Shown in pieces: positions 22,316-35,491 of a stretch of DNA of 64,000 nt; position 1 is the stretch's first letter, and each line of letters opens with the position of its first letter. Source of the DNA: Lepiota brunneoincarnata (taxonomy: Eukaryota > Basidiomycota > Agaricomycetes > Agaricales > Agaricaceae); assembly GCA_023014365.1 (NCBI GenBank), contig JAEBUN010000012.1, forward strand, positions 558,001-622,000. The letters are read 5' to 3'. Under the pieces are notes generated by a model. The model ran no database searches. It saw only the letters and a program-made list of their open reading frames with translations, and was not told the origin of the DNA. Both the position numbers and the translations under genes were made by a program.

Positions 22316-23611
22316 TTTTTTTCGTGATAGTGCAATGCAGGGCAGGTCTCTGATTCCCCTCGCATACCTCGTCAAGTGACCTAACCAGTGCCCTCGACCA
22401 CAAGTCTACGGCTATTTGCGATGACACAGAACCCCGAGTTCTACCAAGTTCAAGAATCAGGGAAACGTGTATTTCATCAATCTCAAGAACCGAAAAGCCC
22501 CGCATTTTACGGTGGGGAAATAGACTTGACTCCGATACCCCACCCCCGACAATTTCAGCCCGGACAGGGATGGTAGGAAAGCCCTACGAACCGGAGCTAA
22601 ACTGACTGATTGATAGCTTTTTTTCCAAGTGGAATCAAGGGTGTGTTTTCTCCCTGCTCCACCTTTCTGTCCCACACACGCACACTTGAAGAACTACTTG
22701 GAAACTCGTGTAGAAAACGACGCAAACTGGAGCTTCTTTGTCCACATACCTGAGGAGCTTAATAAATGGGGCACAACGCACCAAAACTCCGACGCCCACT
22801 CTCGATCAATAACAATAGCCCACTCGACGGCCACAAAAGATCAGATTTGAGACTGGGCAATCGATCGGATTTCGGTTGGCCCGTTGGGCATGCACCTCTG
22901 GGGGGTGGGGTTGGTTGAGTGTCAATCACAACCCTCTGGTTCCATGCATCCGATTTCAATGATCGGTTGGGGGGATTGCGGCCTTCGGTCCGTGCATGAG
23001 GGCGAGTGCGAATAACTTCATTTCGGCGCAGCGAGTGTGTTCCACGGGGGCACCCTACGAGAGATAGTCAACTGATCAATGATATACTGAACCTCATTGG
23101 AGGGAGCACCAAACAATTGACCCGATATTCAAATTACCTCCCACAACCTAATGGCGACGTATGCAGATAACGCCGTCAATCAATGGTACCTTGGAAAAGC
23201 TCCCCAGATCGCCAAGTGATCCCCCTCGAAACATGTATCGTTCCAGAACTCACCCCAATCTCAATAAAATCCAGTCCCATGACATTATCACTAAGAAACA
23301 TTCCTTGGTCCTGTCAATCATTCCTAGCGGTAAATTAAAAACATGTTCCTCGTGGTATTTAATGAACCAACCACGGGACTCATCTGCTCCGTTCGACGGA
23401 CCTTCTGGTAGGTGATATGCATAACCGACGGTGCGGAAATAGTTGGGCGGCGCTAGAAGATTCTTATCTTCTTGTTCCCATGATAGTGTTCCTTTACTGA
23501 CCGAGTTTCAAATTACCAGCCGAGACTCGGTGATGGCACCTATCGATTGCGGCTGCGCAGCTCGCCTCAAGGCATTCCTGACGTTTTGTGTCAGAAGTAT
23601 TCCACTTGATA
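22316..23611. other. Intergenic stretch, no gene recognised
   Basis: About 1.3 kb downstream of the tRNA terminator. Only short frames without motifs on either strand. CpG-rich like the surrounding gene-bearing part, with no visible transposon ends. Confidence 0.4.
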
Positions 23612-24016
23612 CTATATTTGACTTTTGTTGTGCCCCAAGCGTAATTCCGAGAAGGGAAGTTTCCAGATATTGGGGTGTGTACTTTCATGCACGACAGTGG
23701 GCAATCTCATAGAAAGGTCCCCCAGATGTGACTTCAATTTGGCACTACCGATCATACGACCAACAATCAGTTCGTGTGTTCGAGGTAGGTATACCATTTT
23801 CTTCGCAGGAGGTTCCGCCCATACGTCGCATCCAGCGATGGTACACTTCACTCCTGCCACGAGTCCGTGGGCACCGATGGTGTGGGACAGCAATTCTGTC
23901 ATTGTGCGTATGTAGACTGGATTTCCTAACGGGGCCCCATGAGGACGGAGGAAGGCAATGAATCGGGGTTCCCCGCTCGTTGCAACCCGAATCCTAGATG
24001 TGACATTGACTGTCAA
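23612..24016 (-). other. Unidentified minus-strand reading frame
   Basis: A 134-codon frame just downstream of the MRS2 stop. It contains TIGAHGLVAGVKCTIAGCDV and KKMVYLPRTHELIVGRM, which look protein-like, but it has no ATG at its left boundary (opens at TTG) and no family I recognise. It might be an exon of a small gene or chance. Confidence 0.25.
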
Positions 24017-24078
24017 TCAATGAGACTGGAGGTTGTGTAGTAAATTTAAATATTACCTCGGGGAGCCACGGTTCAATC

Positions 24079-26118
24079 TTATGACCAACCTTCTGGTCTC
24101 CTTCTGCGCAGCGGCAGGGGAAGCCAGGGCTTCGCTACCTTCCCACCAGGACTGTGACTGTTTGATAACCCGACTCGCCTGATCTTAGCAAGCCTGGATG
24201 CACCTAGATGTCAGAGTTGGTCCGTTGAACGGATGAACGGACATACTTGCGCAAAGCTGCCCAGGCAACCAACACTACGGCACCAGCGGACAAACCCGTC
24301 ATCATATAGAAGGCATATGGATGTTCTTCGAAGTGGCTGGTTAACTAGTGGACCGATGATAGATTAATTATGACATGAGGAGCTGGAAGGATACTTGACA
24401 TACATTCATGCCAAATAAGCCCGCTACGAGAGCCCCTGTGCCAAGTCCCATCGTGGCAATAGAGACCTAGCGAACGTGATTAGCCAAGGAAATGAGTCGC
24501 ATGCATGGATGATACTTTAAGATCGAGAGCTAGAAGGGCGTTGCGGTTCGAATCTAGAATAAGCTCCGCAATTTCTTGAGTAGATTGAACGTTGCTCTGC
24601 AATGCAGAGTGATGGCATTAGTAGTGCAGCAGCAATGGTCCAACGACTATAAAACCCAAGCACCTCAATGTTTTCAGCCTCGTTGACAATCTCTTCTACT
24701 TGTTTTGTGAAAGATTCCAATAACAATTCCAGTTCTTCATGATTAGAAGAACCTCGTGGGGCATTTTTCTTTCTGTCAGAAAGATGCATGGCGTCCAAAT
24801 CCTCGTCTTTCGGAATATTGAGCCTGGAATGGCGGAAAATAGAGTATTACTACGGACCTTGGGCCAGTACTTCTTCTAGAGCCTCTTCGACCTGTCATAC
24901 ATGAGTGCACATGCATGACCCCTAAATGACATCACAAACCAGCTTGGCTCTATTCTTGAAACTGACCAGGCGCCGGGAATAATGAAGCAACCGTTTGAAA
25001 CGGTCGTGGTCAATGTTGTCCTCCAGTTCCGCCAAGAGGCCCCCAAGAAGATTACGTATAAAAACCATTTCGGCTTCCAATGCGCTTAGAACGGAGAGCA
25101 ATATCGACTCAAGCGCTCTGTTCAATTTTTTTTTTTCTCAATGACATATGGAAAACGGTATGGCAGCAGCTCACCGGAATTCATAGGCCAATCCTGTGCC
25201 CTTCAACTTTAGATTATGCTAGGCGGGTACAGTTGAGAACGAAATTCCAAACGAAGCAGAGAAATGTGGTACCTCTAAGTGATACAAAAATACAGAGTGG
25301 AGCCTGGAATCGGCTGAACCATAAATGTCAAAGAGAACAACTGCGTCGGCCTTGACCAGAGCACGGATATGGAGCATGTTAACCTTGACAAAGCTTGAGA
25401 ACGCTGATGCAAACAGGAGAACAACATTAACGTACCAAAATAGCTTCTTTTCGAACAAGAATAGTTGGAACGAGATTTGGAACCCTAGAATCAAATTTTC
25501 GTAGGTCACGAGCCTTAGCACTAGTTGTAAGTCAAGGCTGCAGGAGCGAACAGAACACCACGTACGTTTAAACCGTGTTCTACACTTAAATCAGACTTCC
25601 TAAATTGGCCCGATATCGTCTTGACATTCCCTGAAGGAAAAGGTCACGATCCATTAGAAATAGTTGACAGGAGTGTAGAAGAACCTTCGGCATCAAGGAT
25701 AGTACCTATGAAATCGCAAATGAGAGAAGGACTTTGTCACTGTAACGAAAATGATATACAACGCAGCATAAGATCCGTGGGCTGACGGCCCTTCATGACT
25801 TTATCTAAAATGGCAGCCTTGGCCATATCTTCCTGACCATCAGATAGACCGCCTGGATCAGAGGGAACGTGGCTGCGGCTTGAGTGACCATGTAATATTC
25901 CGGATATTCATGGGGCTAACGAGCGGCATCGGAGATAGTCGGTGTGCTATCCTGGACGAGAAAAACGGACGGAAAGACACATCTTTCTTGTATCGCGGGA
26001 GGGACGCATGATATCGGACGTGTTGGCGGGCCAAGCAGCCGGGGCAGGTGGGAAGCGGTGGGGAGGAAGATAGGCCCACTACATGGTTCCAGTAGAACGC
26101 TGAAGACGTTCTATGCAT
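24079..26118 (-). CDS. MRS2: Mitochondrial magnesium transporter, MRS2/LPE10 (CorA superfamily)
   Basis: MRS2 forms the pentameric Mg2+ channel of the inner mitochondrial membrane. ATG at 26118 starts an Arg-rich presequence (MHRTSSAFYWNHVVG... CLARQHVRYHAS). The body runs over about ten short exons: KVMKGRQPTDLMLR, GNVKTISGQFRKSDLSVEHG, ARDLRKFDSRVPNLVPTILV, VNMLHIRALVKADAVVLFDI, the helical ALESILLSVLSALEAEM, then SNVQSTQEIAELILDSNRNA. The signature GMN of the pore follows in LVAGLFGMN near 24,420, directly before an intron GTATGTCAAG. The second helix (PYAFYMMTGLSAGAVVLVAW) is in the next exon, and a basic tail ends at TAA 24,079. The frame between the presequence and the GQEDMAKAAILDKV exon does not join simply around 25,850-25,900; a missed intron or an indel is possible. 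Confidence 0.9.
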
Positions 26119-26850
26119 ACGCCCAGAACCCGAGAGACGAGAAAGCGGCCTCGAATTTTGTGCAGTAATGAATTGCGTTGGCAGAAGTGAAGTCCCGACT
26201 GTCACACGTTATCCCTGCATCCCGTGGTCAGTGTGACAATGTCACATTACGTCACATATTGCTAGCCGCTGACCCTTACCTCGCACCCAAGTTGGACCGA
26301 ATCGTACTTGTTGCATCTCATTGCATATCAGGTAAAATCGACCCGTTCAAATTCATGGACGCCATGACCTCCCCTTGACGCAATATGTGATTACTGACTC
26401 CATGTCGATCAGCCTTTGTGCTGCGTTTTCTTGATGAAAATCTACTCACGGAGCCGGGAGACGATTCAGGCTTTCGGCGTAGCTGTAGCGCAGCGGTTGT
26501 GAAACCGACCAGAACTCTTGTTCCTCTAGGGTTCATCTCCTAAAATTAGATTGCCTTTCAAGCGTGCAAAGGATTGTCCAGGATCACTCGAGTATCTTGC
26601 ACAAGGAAGGAAACGTTGCCACAACGTGCTGGGTTCCAGTTGTCCACTGATCGGGCTTACCCGCGTTCGGCAAAGATGCTGAAAACGATCAGGCCTGCTG
26701 ATTCCCTTTTTCCAGGCTGGCGTTATTACATATCTGACGATCGCCTACTTCTGCTCATTCTTCCGCTGTGGCGACTTCCTGTTATCATAACATGTTCTTA
26801 GACTGACCCCACTCTCTCCCGCTTCTTCCTTTTCATTATTTCCTCCCCAA
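26119..26850. other. Divergent promoter region between MRS2 and the next gene
   Basis: Contains a CT-rich segment just before the ATG at 26,851 (CTCTCTCCCGCTTCTTCCTTTTC), typical for fungal promoters. A 72-codon minus-strand frame at 26,318-26,536 and a 75-codon plus-strand frame at 26,574-26,801 have no motif. Confidence 0.45.
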
Positions 26851-27668
26851 ATGCACGAGACCCGAAGACTCCTTGACGCTGCTGCAGCCCTCTCACAACT
26901 ACTCCATGACAGTGGGACACCCCACGCATTCTATGGCAGCGTGCTTTCAGCCACACTTGCCAACAGCATGCACAGTGATGTAAGTATCTTTCCCCTCAAC
27001 TTCTTTAGTTGTTATCTAAGAGCCCTTCCTGTGTACTAGGAAATCTTCTGCATCATTGAAGGGGGTCAGAACCACCCACATCCTTTCAGACGTGTCAGAG
27101 ACGCCGTCTCGGGTAAGGATAACTGGACGACTACTCACTCTCCTTGGACGAACAGGTGAGCTTATTCCGAGGTGCTGCGCCCCAGTTGCCCTAATCGCCA
27201 CTCTCCCGAATAGACTCCATGTCACCTACAGGGGTTTCATCCCAGCAATCGAGGCAAGTTTCCCTGCATGGTCATCTAGGTTTAGCGCTCCTTCTAATGA
27301 CACTTATGATACCCAGATAGAGATCCTACCGGCTGGTGAAACCGGCCCACGCCACCTCGATGACTCCAACGTGATGAAGATCCAAGGTATTCCCTTCTTG
27401 AACATCTCGGAATTCCTTCGCGCCAAATTGAAGACATGGATGATGTATGTCTCGTAATACCAGGCCCGTGATATTCTCCATTGTTCATCATTTCCTCGAC
27501 AGCCGTGGCTCAGAAGGAGACGCCCATGACATCGTCTATGTGCTCTCTCGCTTTTGGAATCGAGTGGACATCAACCGAATACCCGAGCAGGACATGAATC
27601 ACTTCGTGACTCGTAATAACACTGCCGGGCCTGCATGGATTGCCGTCAGGAGAAAATATGGGATGTGA
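26851..27668 (+). CDS. Nucleotidyltransferase-like protein of basidiomycete type
   Basis: ATG 26851 gives MHETRRLLDAAAALSQLLHD and PHAFYGSVLSATLANSMHSD. After an intron (GTAAGTATC...TACTAG) come EIFCIIEGG, HPFRRVRDAV and SPWTNR. A second intron joins to LHVTYRGFIPAIE. The third intron uses a GC donor (GCAAGTTTCC...CCCAG, 63 nt) with a good branch site CTAATGAC, and joins to IEILPAGETGPR. After VMKIQGIPFLNISEFLRAKL and KTWM, a last intron leads to GSEGDAHDIVYVLSRFWNRV and the stop TGA at 27,666. The pattern (small AA-rich start, IE.L.AGE.GPR, FLRAKL.TW, RGDAQDI-like Asp) fits a nucleotidyltransferase-fold family common in agaricomycetes. Its substrate is unknown. Confidence 0.75.
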
Positions 27669-28387
27669 GGGGCGCCAGACAGAGGCGGACCAAAGTCTTT
27701 AAAGAAATGATACGACAACGACTGGGGTCCCAGGTCAGGTGATATTCAGAAGCTGGTTTGCTGACGGGTTGGATGCTCAGACTATGTGTTGTAAATGATA
27801 TATCCAATAACAATGTGATGCAACTTCATGTTCTAGGACCTGCCCATCAAGATTGTTTACCCGCTTAGGGGAGAGAGCAGAAGCTGCGCTGCGCTGACAT
27901 CGGATGCACTACGACCTCGCGGAGTCATCAACAAAAGACACAGCTCTTCCACCTCAACAAATCAAGATTCCGGAACTAGGCCAGAGAACCACCTCTCCGC
28001 TTAATCCACAAACCGGACAATAGGAGCCAGCTAACGGATAGGACATCCCGCGAGAATACAAGCTCTAATTCAACCAGGCCGCCGATATCCTTCTGTCAAC
28101 AAAGAATATCGGTACGAGTACTCCACGTTCGCATTGCTGCAAGCTGATATTATTTCTCACAAAGGAACTGCCAGCCATATGTATGGTCCTTACTTGATAC
28201 CTCCATCGACATCAAAAATAGCATAACCGCGGTTTGGCGGGGAAGGGCGTCATATGCCAAAGAATACCAAGCATAAATGCACGAGGCACTTGCTCAGTCT
28301 CTCGCCAATTAGGTGTGCCATGCCCCCACCCCCCACCCCCCCTCCCCCCTTTTTTGAATCCTTCATGGGGTTAATTAGTGCATTTTT
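27669..28387. other. Intergenic stretch, no gene recognised
   Basis: No convincing coding sequence. A C-rich block at 28,322-28,350 (several runs of 5-7 C with a T-run after it) is the only notable structure. Confidence 0.4.
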
Positions 28388-28720
28388 ATGCCCGCTGAGG
28401 AACCCACAACTCATGACAATGATCACAATCGGTGCCTTGAGCGGTCCGCTCATCGTCTATTCTATGATCAAACCTATCCCAGCGGCAGAACCACATGGAC
28501 ATACATTGTGAAGTCTTTGTCATCCCCCAAACCAGAAGAGCTTTGGCTGATGTACAGGCCGGGGAAGGAGGGAGACCGTTCACAGAGCTGTGAAGTTTGG
28601 GAAGTCGAACCCCAATCACCGAAGCGTCAAATCACGGCAGGGGATCATCTATTCAGAAACATCATCCCCACAGCTACGCCTGGCATGACACCCCCGTTTT
28701 CCCCGCTGTACCCCTCGTGA
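28388..28720 (+). other. Unidentified plus-strand reading frame
   Basis: A 110-codon frame with protein-like composition (SGRTTWTYIVKSLSSPKPEE, LWLMYRPGKEG, SQSCEVWEVEP). It starts at ATG 28,388. I do not recognise a family. Could be a small gene or the remaining exon of a larger one; no neighbouring exon could be joined. Confidence 0.3.
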
Positions 28721-29866
28721 CAACAAATCCAGAGCCTTGGATTCCTGGGTTTGAATGCATCGGTGGATCCGCTTCAGGTCGCGACGCCCGGACGTCCCTG
28801 CTCACTAGACCGGTCTGGGTTTCTGGAAAAAAGACGGCCAGCTTCGTGATATTAATGTTCGGCTTTGACTTCCCGCTCGGTTTGGCTAGGCCTTGATCGT
28901 ATATCACACACAACTAGAGCCTTGGTCGAAAAGGAAGCGGTGGGCTGGCCGTAAGACTAGAGCTTTCGAGACCCCTTGGTCAACATAGATACATCTCACC
29001 ACAAGGGCGGATACGCACTGGTTTTGTTGTCGAGACCACCGTCGCTCAAACTCCGGGTACACGCTCTGCATTCGAATTCTGTCGGGAGCAATTTCGCAGA
29101 TGAGTTTCTGTCAATGAGTCGGTTAATAAGGTCTTACTAGGACCTTTTATGAAAGACCTCCAGAAGCTTCAACAAGTGCCGGGTTTAGGGGGTGTTCCAA
29201 ATACGAGTTATGTTGTAGTCGAGCAGTTGAAGGGGAAGGGGACCGAGTCCTGTGATGAGGGTATAAATTCCATGGGGACGCATTTGTTTTGTCTGCCGAC
29301 TCTCGAGCGTAAGAATGGAAGTTCAGACCGTGGGTGGGTGGCCGGAACATAACCAATAACCAATGGCGTAAATGGATGCCCCTTGGTATGGGGGAGGTTG
29401 CCTAGCTCGTTCAATGTCTGGGAAAATTGGGGAATACAAGCAGGGTATAGAAAAACAAAGCAAGCAATTGTATTGATATCCTATGCGCCCACCTTTGGGG
29501 GGACACACTAAACTTGGTACAAAAAGCGGGCAATGAATGTGGTAAATCTCATCCAGCTCAAAGGAGAAGGTGCGATCCAAAGCTCGGAATTGGCCGAGAG
29601 CAGTGGGAATTATTTGGCGCCAACCTGAGGGACAAACACACATTCTCGCCGGGTAACGTTACTTCGCGATGTCCGGTCTCCCATCGCATTCTGGCCTTGG
29701 CATCTGCATTATTTCCCATGATTTCGTGCGGGTCTGTGTGTGCTATGCTACACTAGAACATTCCGAGGCGTTTAACTGATATAAATAATACTCACAGGTA
29801 AAAATAAAAACGCTGTCACCCCAGAACCTCCCGTGAAGGTATTAATACCCCGGCATTCCGTTCTGT
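28721..29866. other. Intergenic stretch, no gene recognised
   Basis: Short frames on both strands (67 codons at 29,149-29,352 plus; 106 codons at 29,323-29,643 minus; 80 codons at 29,514-29,756 plus) overlap one another and show no motif. Confidence 0.35.
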
Positions 29867-30244
29867 TTGCTGCAGGGCTGCAACACTGTAGACATGGGTC
29901 ATTGTTCTATTGTCTTGCCCACACTGGTACAAATCAAAGGGTTCACTCGGAACACACTCCCAGAGTCACATCGCTTGTCCTCATCACTCAAAAGGGCCAT
30001 GGATCCGACGCCGGGTTCTTTCGGCGATGCCAGCAAGAAGCCTATGGGTACGCAAATCTCCGTAAACATTATCAATCCAATCGGTCCCAAGGCCACGAAA
30101 TTTCTCGATCGTCAAGGTGTCCCTGACAGAATACCCGGGTTCCTTCGCAAGAGGACTCTTCGCCAGAGAAAAGTTTACCGTACATCGATGGCCCCTGGGG
30201 AGGCACTAAAAGATGCTGAATATACGGAGATTCGTCACGATTAG
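29867..30244 (+). other. Unidentified plus-strand reading frame
   Basis: A 125-codon frame with a soluble, basic second half (GPKATKFLDRQGVP, RIPGFLRKRTLRQRKVYRT), stop TAG at 30,242. Another ATG at 30,000 (MDPTPGSFGDASKKP) would give a shorter product. No recognised domain; could be the 3' exon of a gene or a chance frame. Confidence 0.3.
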
Positions 30245-30500
30245 TTAACCTTTGGCTCTCCAATGGGCATCAGGCCGGCAAGCAAACAAGCGACACACCC
30301 CTCCCCCCCAAGACCCCATATAGGCCTCATACATGATATCATGCCCCCCAGTGACGTGTGCTTCACGACCTCAACACGTCCACGCTATCAACATCTTACT
30401 TTCAATTCGGATTCCTCGGCTAACACTCATCGAGCCATGGGTTCGGATACCTCAAGGGCTATCATACGCCAAGTAATCCATTCCCTTGGAAGCTGTTTGT

Positions 30501-30530
30501 CACCACCACCACCACCACCACCACCACCAC
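30501..30530. repeat. (CAC)10 microsatellite
   Basis: Ten perfect CAC units. They fall in a short plus-strand frame that would encode a proline run, but the frame itself is not supported as a gene. Confidence 0.9.
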
Positions 30531-30747
30531 AGCCCAAACGCATGAGATTGGAAACATAGAGGAATCCATCACCCATGCCCCCAATGTCCGACATTTATCG
30601 GTCTGATGTCGGTACACAAATAGCATCAGCCTATCTCATATCTTGGGTGCTTCCCCCCCCTTTCCTCCGCACTTATCATCTGTCTATAAGATAGGGAGCC
30701 TGCCAACTCTATCGACCTCATAGAGGCCCTAGAATAAGGAACGAAGC

Positions 30748-30930
30748 TCAAAAGCTACGCACAATCACCTCCCGTGCTTTAGCCCTTATCTCTTCTATTC
30801 TTAGAGTATTTTGTTCGGTTGAGGCCATTCCGATAGTATCTTTTGCCATGGTTTCTCCTTCTATCGTCAACCCATCATAAACCACTTCGCTCAACTCGTC
30901 AGTTGACGAACATTCTTTCTGTAATCCCAC
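30748..30930 (-). other. Unidentified small minus-strand reading frame
   Basis: Sixty codons ending ...RIEEIRAKAREVIVRSF, with a charged, helix-prone C-terminus. It may be the last exon of a small gene whose earlier exon contains EVKNLKAV near 30,950, but the intervening intron would be only ~36 nt. No family recognised. Confidence 0.25.
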
Positions 30931-31385
30931 ACCAGTGATATGGCTATATCATGACCGCTTTCAGATTCTTCACCTCTTGTCCTAGGCTTGGCGTGCCATG
31001 TCGTTGGCACAGCCGGACGACACACCTCTGTGAGTGAGAGCGAGGAAAAGAAATGGTATTCAAATACAACTGGAACTGTACATGAAACTTGCTAACCATC
31101 AACTGACTCAAGATTGGAACGACGAGGTAGGAGGGGGACTTGGGAGTGCAAGGTAAAGTAAAACCGGCTGCCAAGGGGCTGTATGTGAGAGATGGCAGTC
31201 AAGCCGTCGTGATAGATCGCAAGGTAACTACTAGTCATGTGTGACTAGCAAATCTCTTGCTAATACACATCGAAGGCTGTGGTAATGAAGCAAACCGCAA
31301 CTATAACAAGACAAGAGATCGAGGCGACGGAGAAAGGAAGGAACGGAGGGGGGAAACTAGGTGCCGCTATCATGTCAACCGTTTT

Positions 31386-33961
<2,576 letters not shown>

Positions 33962-34046
33962 GGTGGGATGTAGGCGAGAGTATTAGGCGATCTCTTGTGC
34001 TAGAACGGGGTAGAGGCAGGAGAGGAAGAGGAATTTCGGTGGTGAG

Positions 34047-34069
34047 GCTCAGCTCAGCTCAGCTCAGCT
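34047..34069. repeat. (GCTCA) pentanucleotide run upstream of calcineurin A
   Basis: Four and a half GCTCA units, 86-108 bp upstream of the calcineurin ATG and so in its likely 5' leader. No known function. Confidence 0.85.
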
Positions 34070-34174
34070 GGGAGTGAAGAAGAGAGTAGTGTGACAAGCG
34101 ATCAGATGTTCCTTTACAAATATATCCGAAAATCGAATAAATTTCTCTACTCTACATCTGCAGCTCATCTATGT

Positions 34175-35302
34175 CTAACGTCCGAAGTACGCCCTAAGCA
34201 CATGCTGAGCTACATTAAATCCCAGCAGTGAAAGAATATACGCAGTAAACAGCGGTAGGAGTGGCGACAACAGCAGTTCAGATCGCACAAGAAATGGCAA
34301 TGCTGCGCCCGTCGTAAGCACCACATATCAGTCTCCAGATGGTGGCCACTTACCGCTGAGTCCAAGATATATCCCATACGTATACTGGGCAGTGCTGTTG
34401 AAGTGACCATCATCAATAATCGCATAACAGGGATCGGGAAGCACGTACGCTGCAAGGTAGAGTGTATTGCCTACCCATAGGCAAACCCAATTGTCCTTTT
34501 GAACAATGGGGAGCAAGAAGAGTTGTGCAATGTAAAGTGCAAGATACAAAGGAAAGAATGCATTTGTGTGAACATCGAATACATAGGCCCATTCCACAAA
34601 CGAGTCCGCTGGGGTTGAATGTGAAGGTGGTGACAGAAGCATTCGGTTCGAAATAAACCTGGGATTTATGAGTAGACATCCAATGCAGAAAGGACATACA
34701 GCATACCACAGAACGGTTGCAATGACAATGCCTGACAGCAAAAAATCCCGCACAATCATTAGCAATACGAGATTGAAGGTACCCCAGAGCCCCAATTTAT
34801 ATACTATTGCCCATGCAATGGCAGCGGCTAGAAGGTACCATTAGACTGACGTCCGAGTGAAGGCCATCTCAACCTACTGGATAGACAGGCGGCAATAAGG
34901 ACGAGAATGGCTGGATCATCTCGAGCCCAAGTATTTTTGGTTTCTATAGCAAAGATTGAAGAAGGTTGGCCTAATATTCGGAGAACACGTACGTTTGTGG
35001 AAATAGACATTGCGGTACCTACGACACAATTAATTAGCCAACCTCATCCTGCATGATGAATGTCGTCACTCACACTCGTCTTGGTGCTAAACACAAATAT
35101 GTGAGCTGCCAAGCTGCCAGCTCAAAGTCCTAATTCGTGCATCAGTTTTCCACAGAGCAGTAGGGTACGGAGAGTTTCGACGTGCCATTTGCTGAAACCG
35201 GTGGAGACGCTTGAATATTGTAGGTATGCGAAACGTGCCGGTCGTGCGGTTTGGTAAACCACCATCTTCGGGAGAGTAGGACGTGTTTGTGGGCAAAACC
35301 AT
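34175..35302 (-). CDS. UNC50: UNC-50 family Golgi membrane protein
   Basis: UNC-50/Gmh1 proteins are five-helix Golgi membrane proteins linked to Arf-GEF recruitment and receptor trafficking. ATG 35302 gives MVLPTNTSYSPEDGG and IFKRLHRFQQM. A GC-donor intron (GCACGTCG...AATTAG, 56 nt) leads to DFELAAWQLTYLCLAPRRVY, RNVYFHKQTKNTWARDDPAI and LVLIAACLS. Then come LGLWGTFNLVLLMIVRDFLL, SGIVIATVLW, FVEWAYVFDVHTNAFFPLYL, IAQLFLLPIVQKDNWVCLWV-GNTLYLAA, and a last exon LPFLVRSELLLSPLLPLFTA to LSLLGFNVAQHVLRAYFGR, stop TAG 34,175. The conserved VEWxYxFDVHxNxFFP and VGNTLY signatures are intact. Confidence 0.92.
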
Positions 35303-35491
35303 TGCATTTGGTGTCCGTCGGAATAGGGCCAGGGCGAAAGCCAGGAGGTGAGGCTTTGTTTTGTTATCCCATGACGTTGGGTGGCAGGCGACGTCGGAGA
35401 CTCAACATTGAGGCGGAGATTGAGCATCCGTAACACAGCACTGCCGCCAGGGCTGTAGATTTGCCCGGCGTTCTCCTGCGACCTCTACAAC
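35303..35491. promoter_or_regulatory. Shared divergent promoter of UNC50 and the WW-domain gene
   Basis: Only 189 bp separate two start codons pointing away from each other (35,302 minus; 35,492 plus), so the two genes must share this region. No TATA box or known factor site is evident. Confidence 0.6.
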
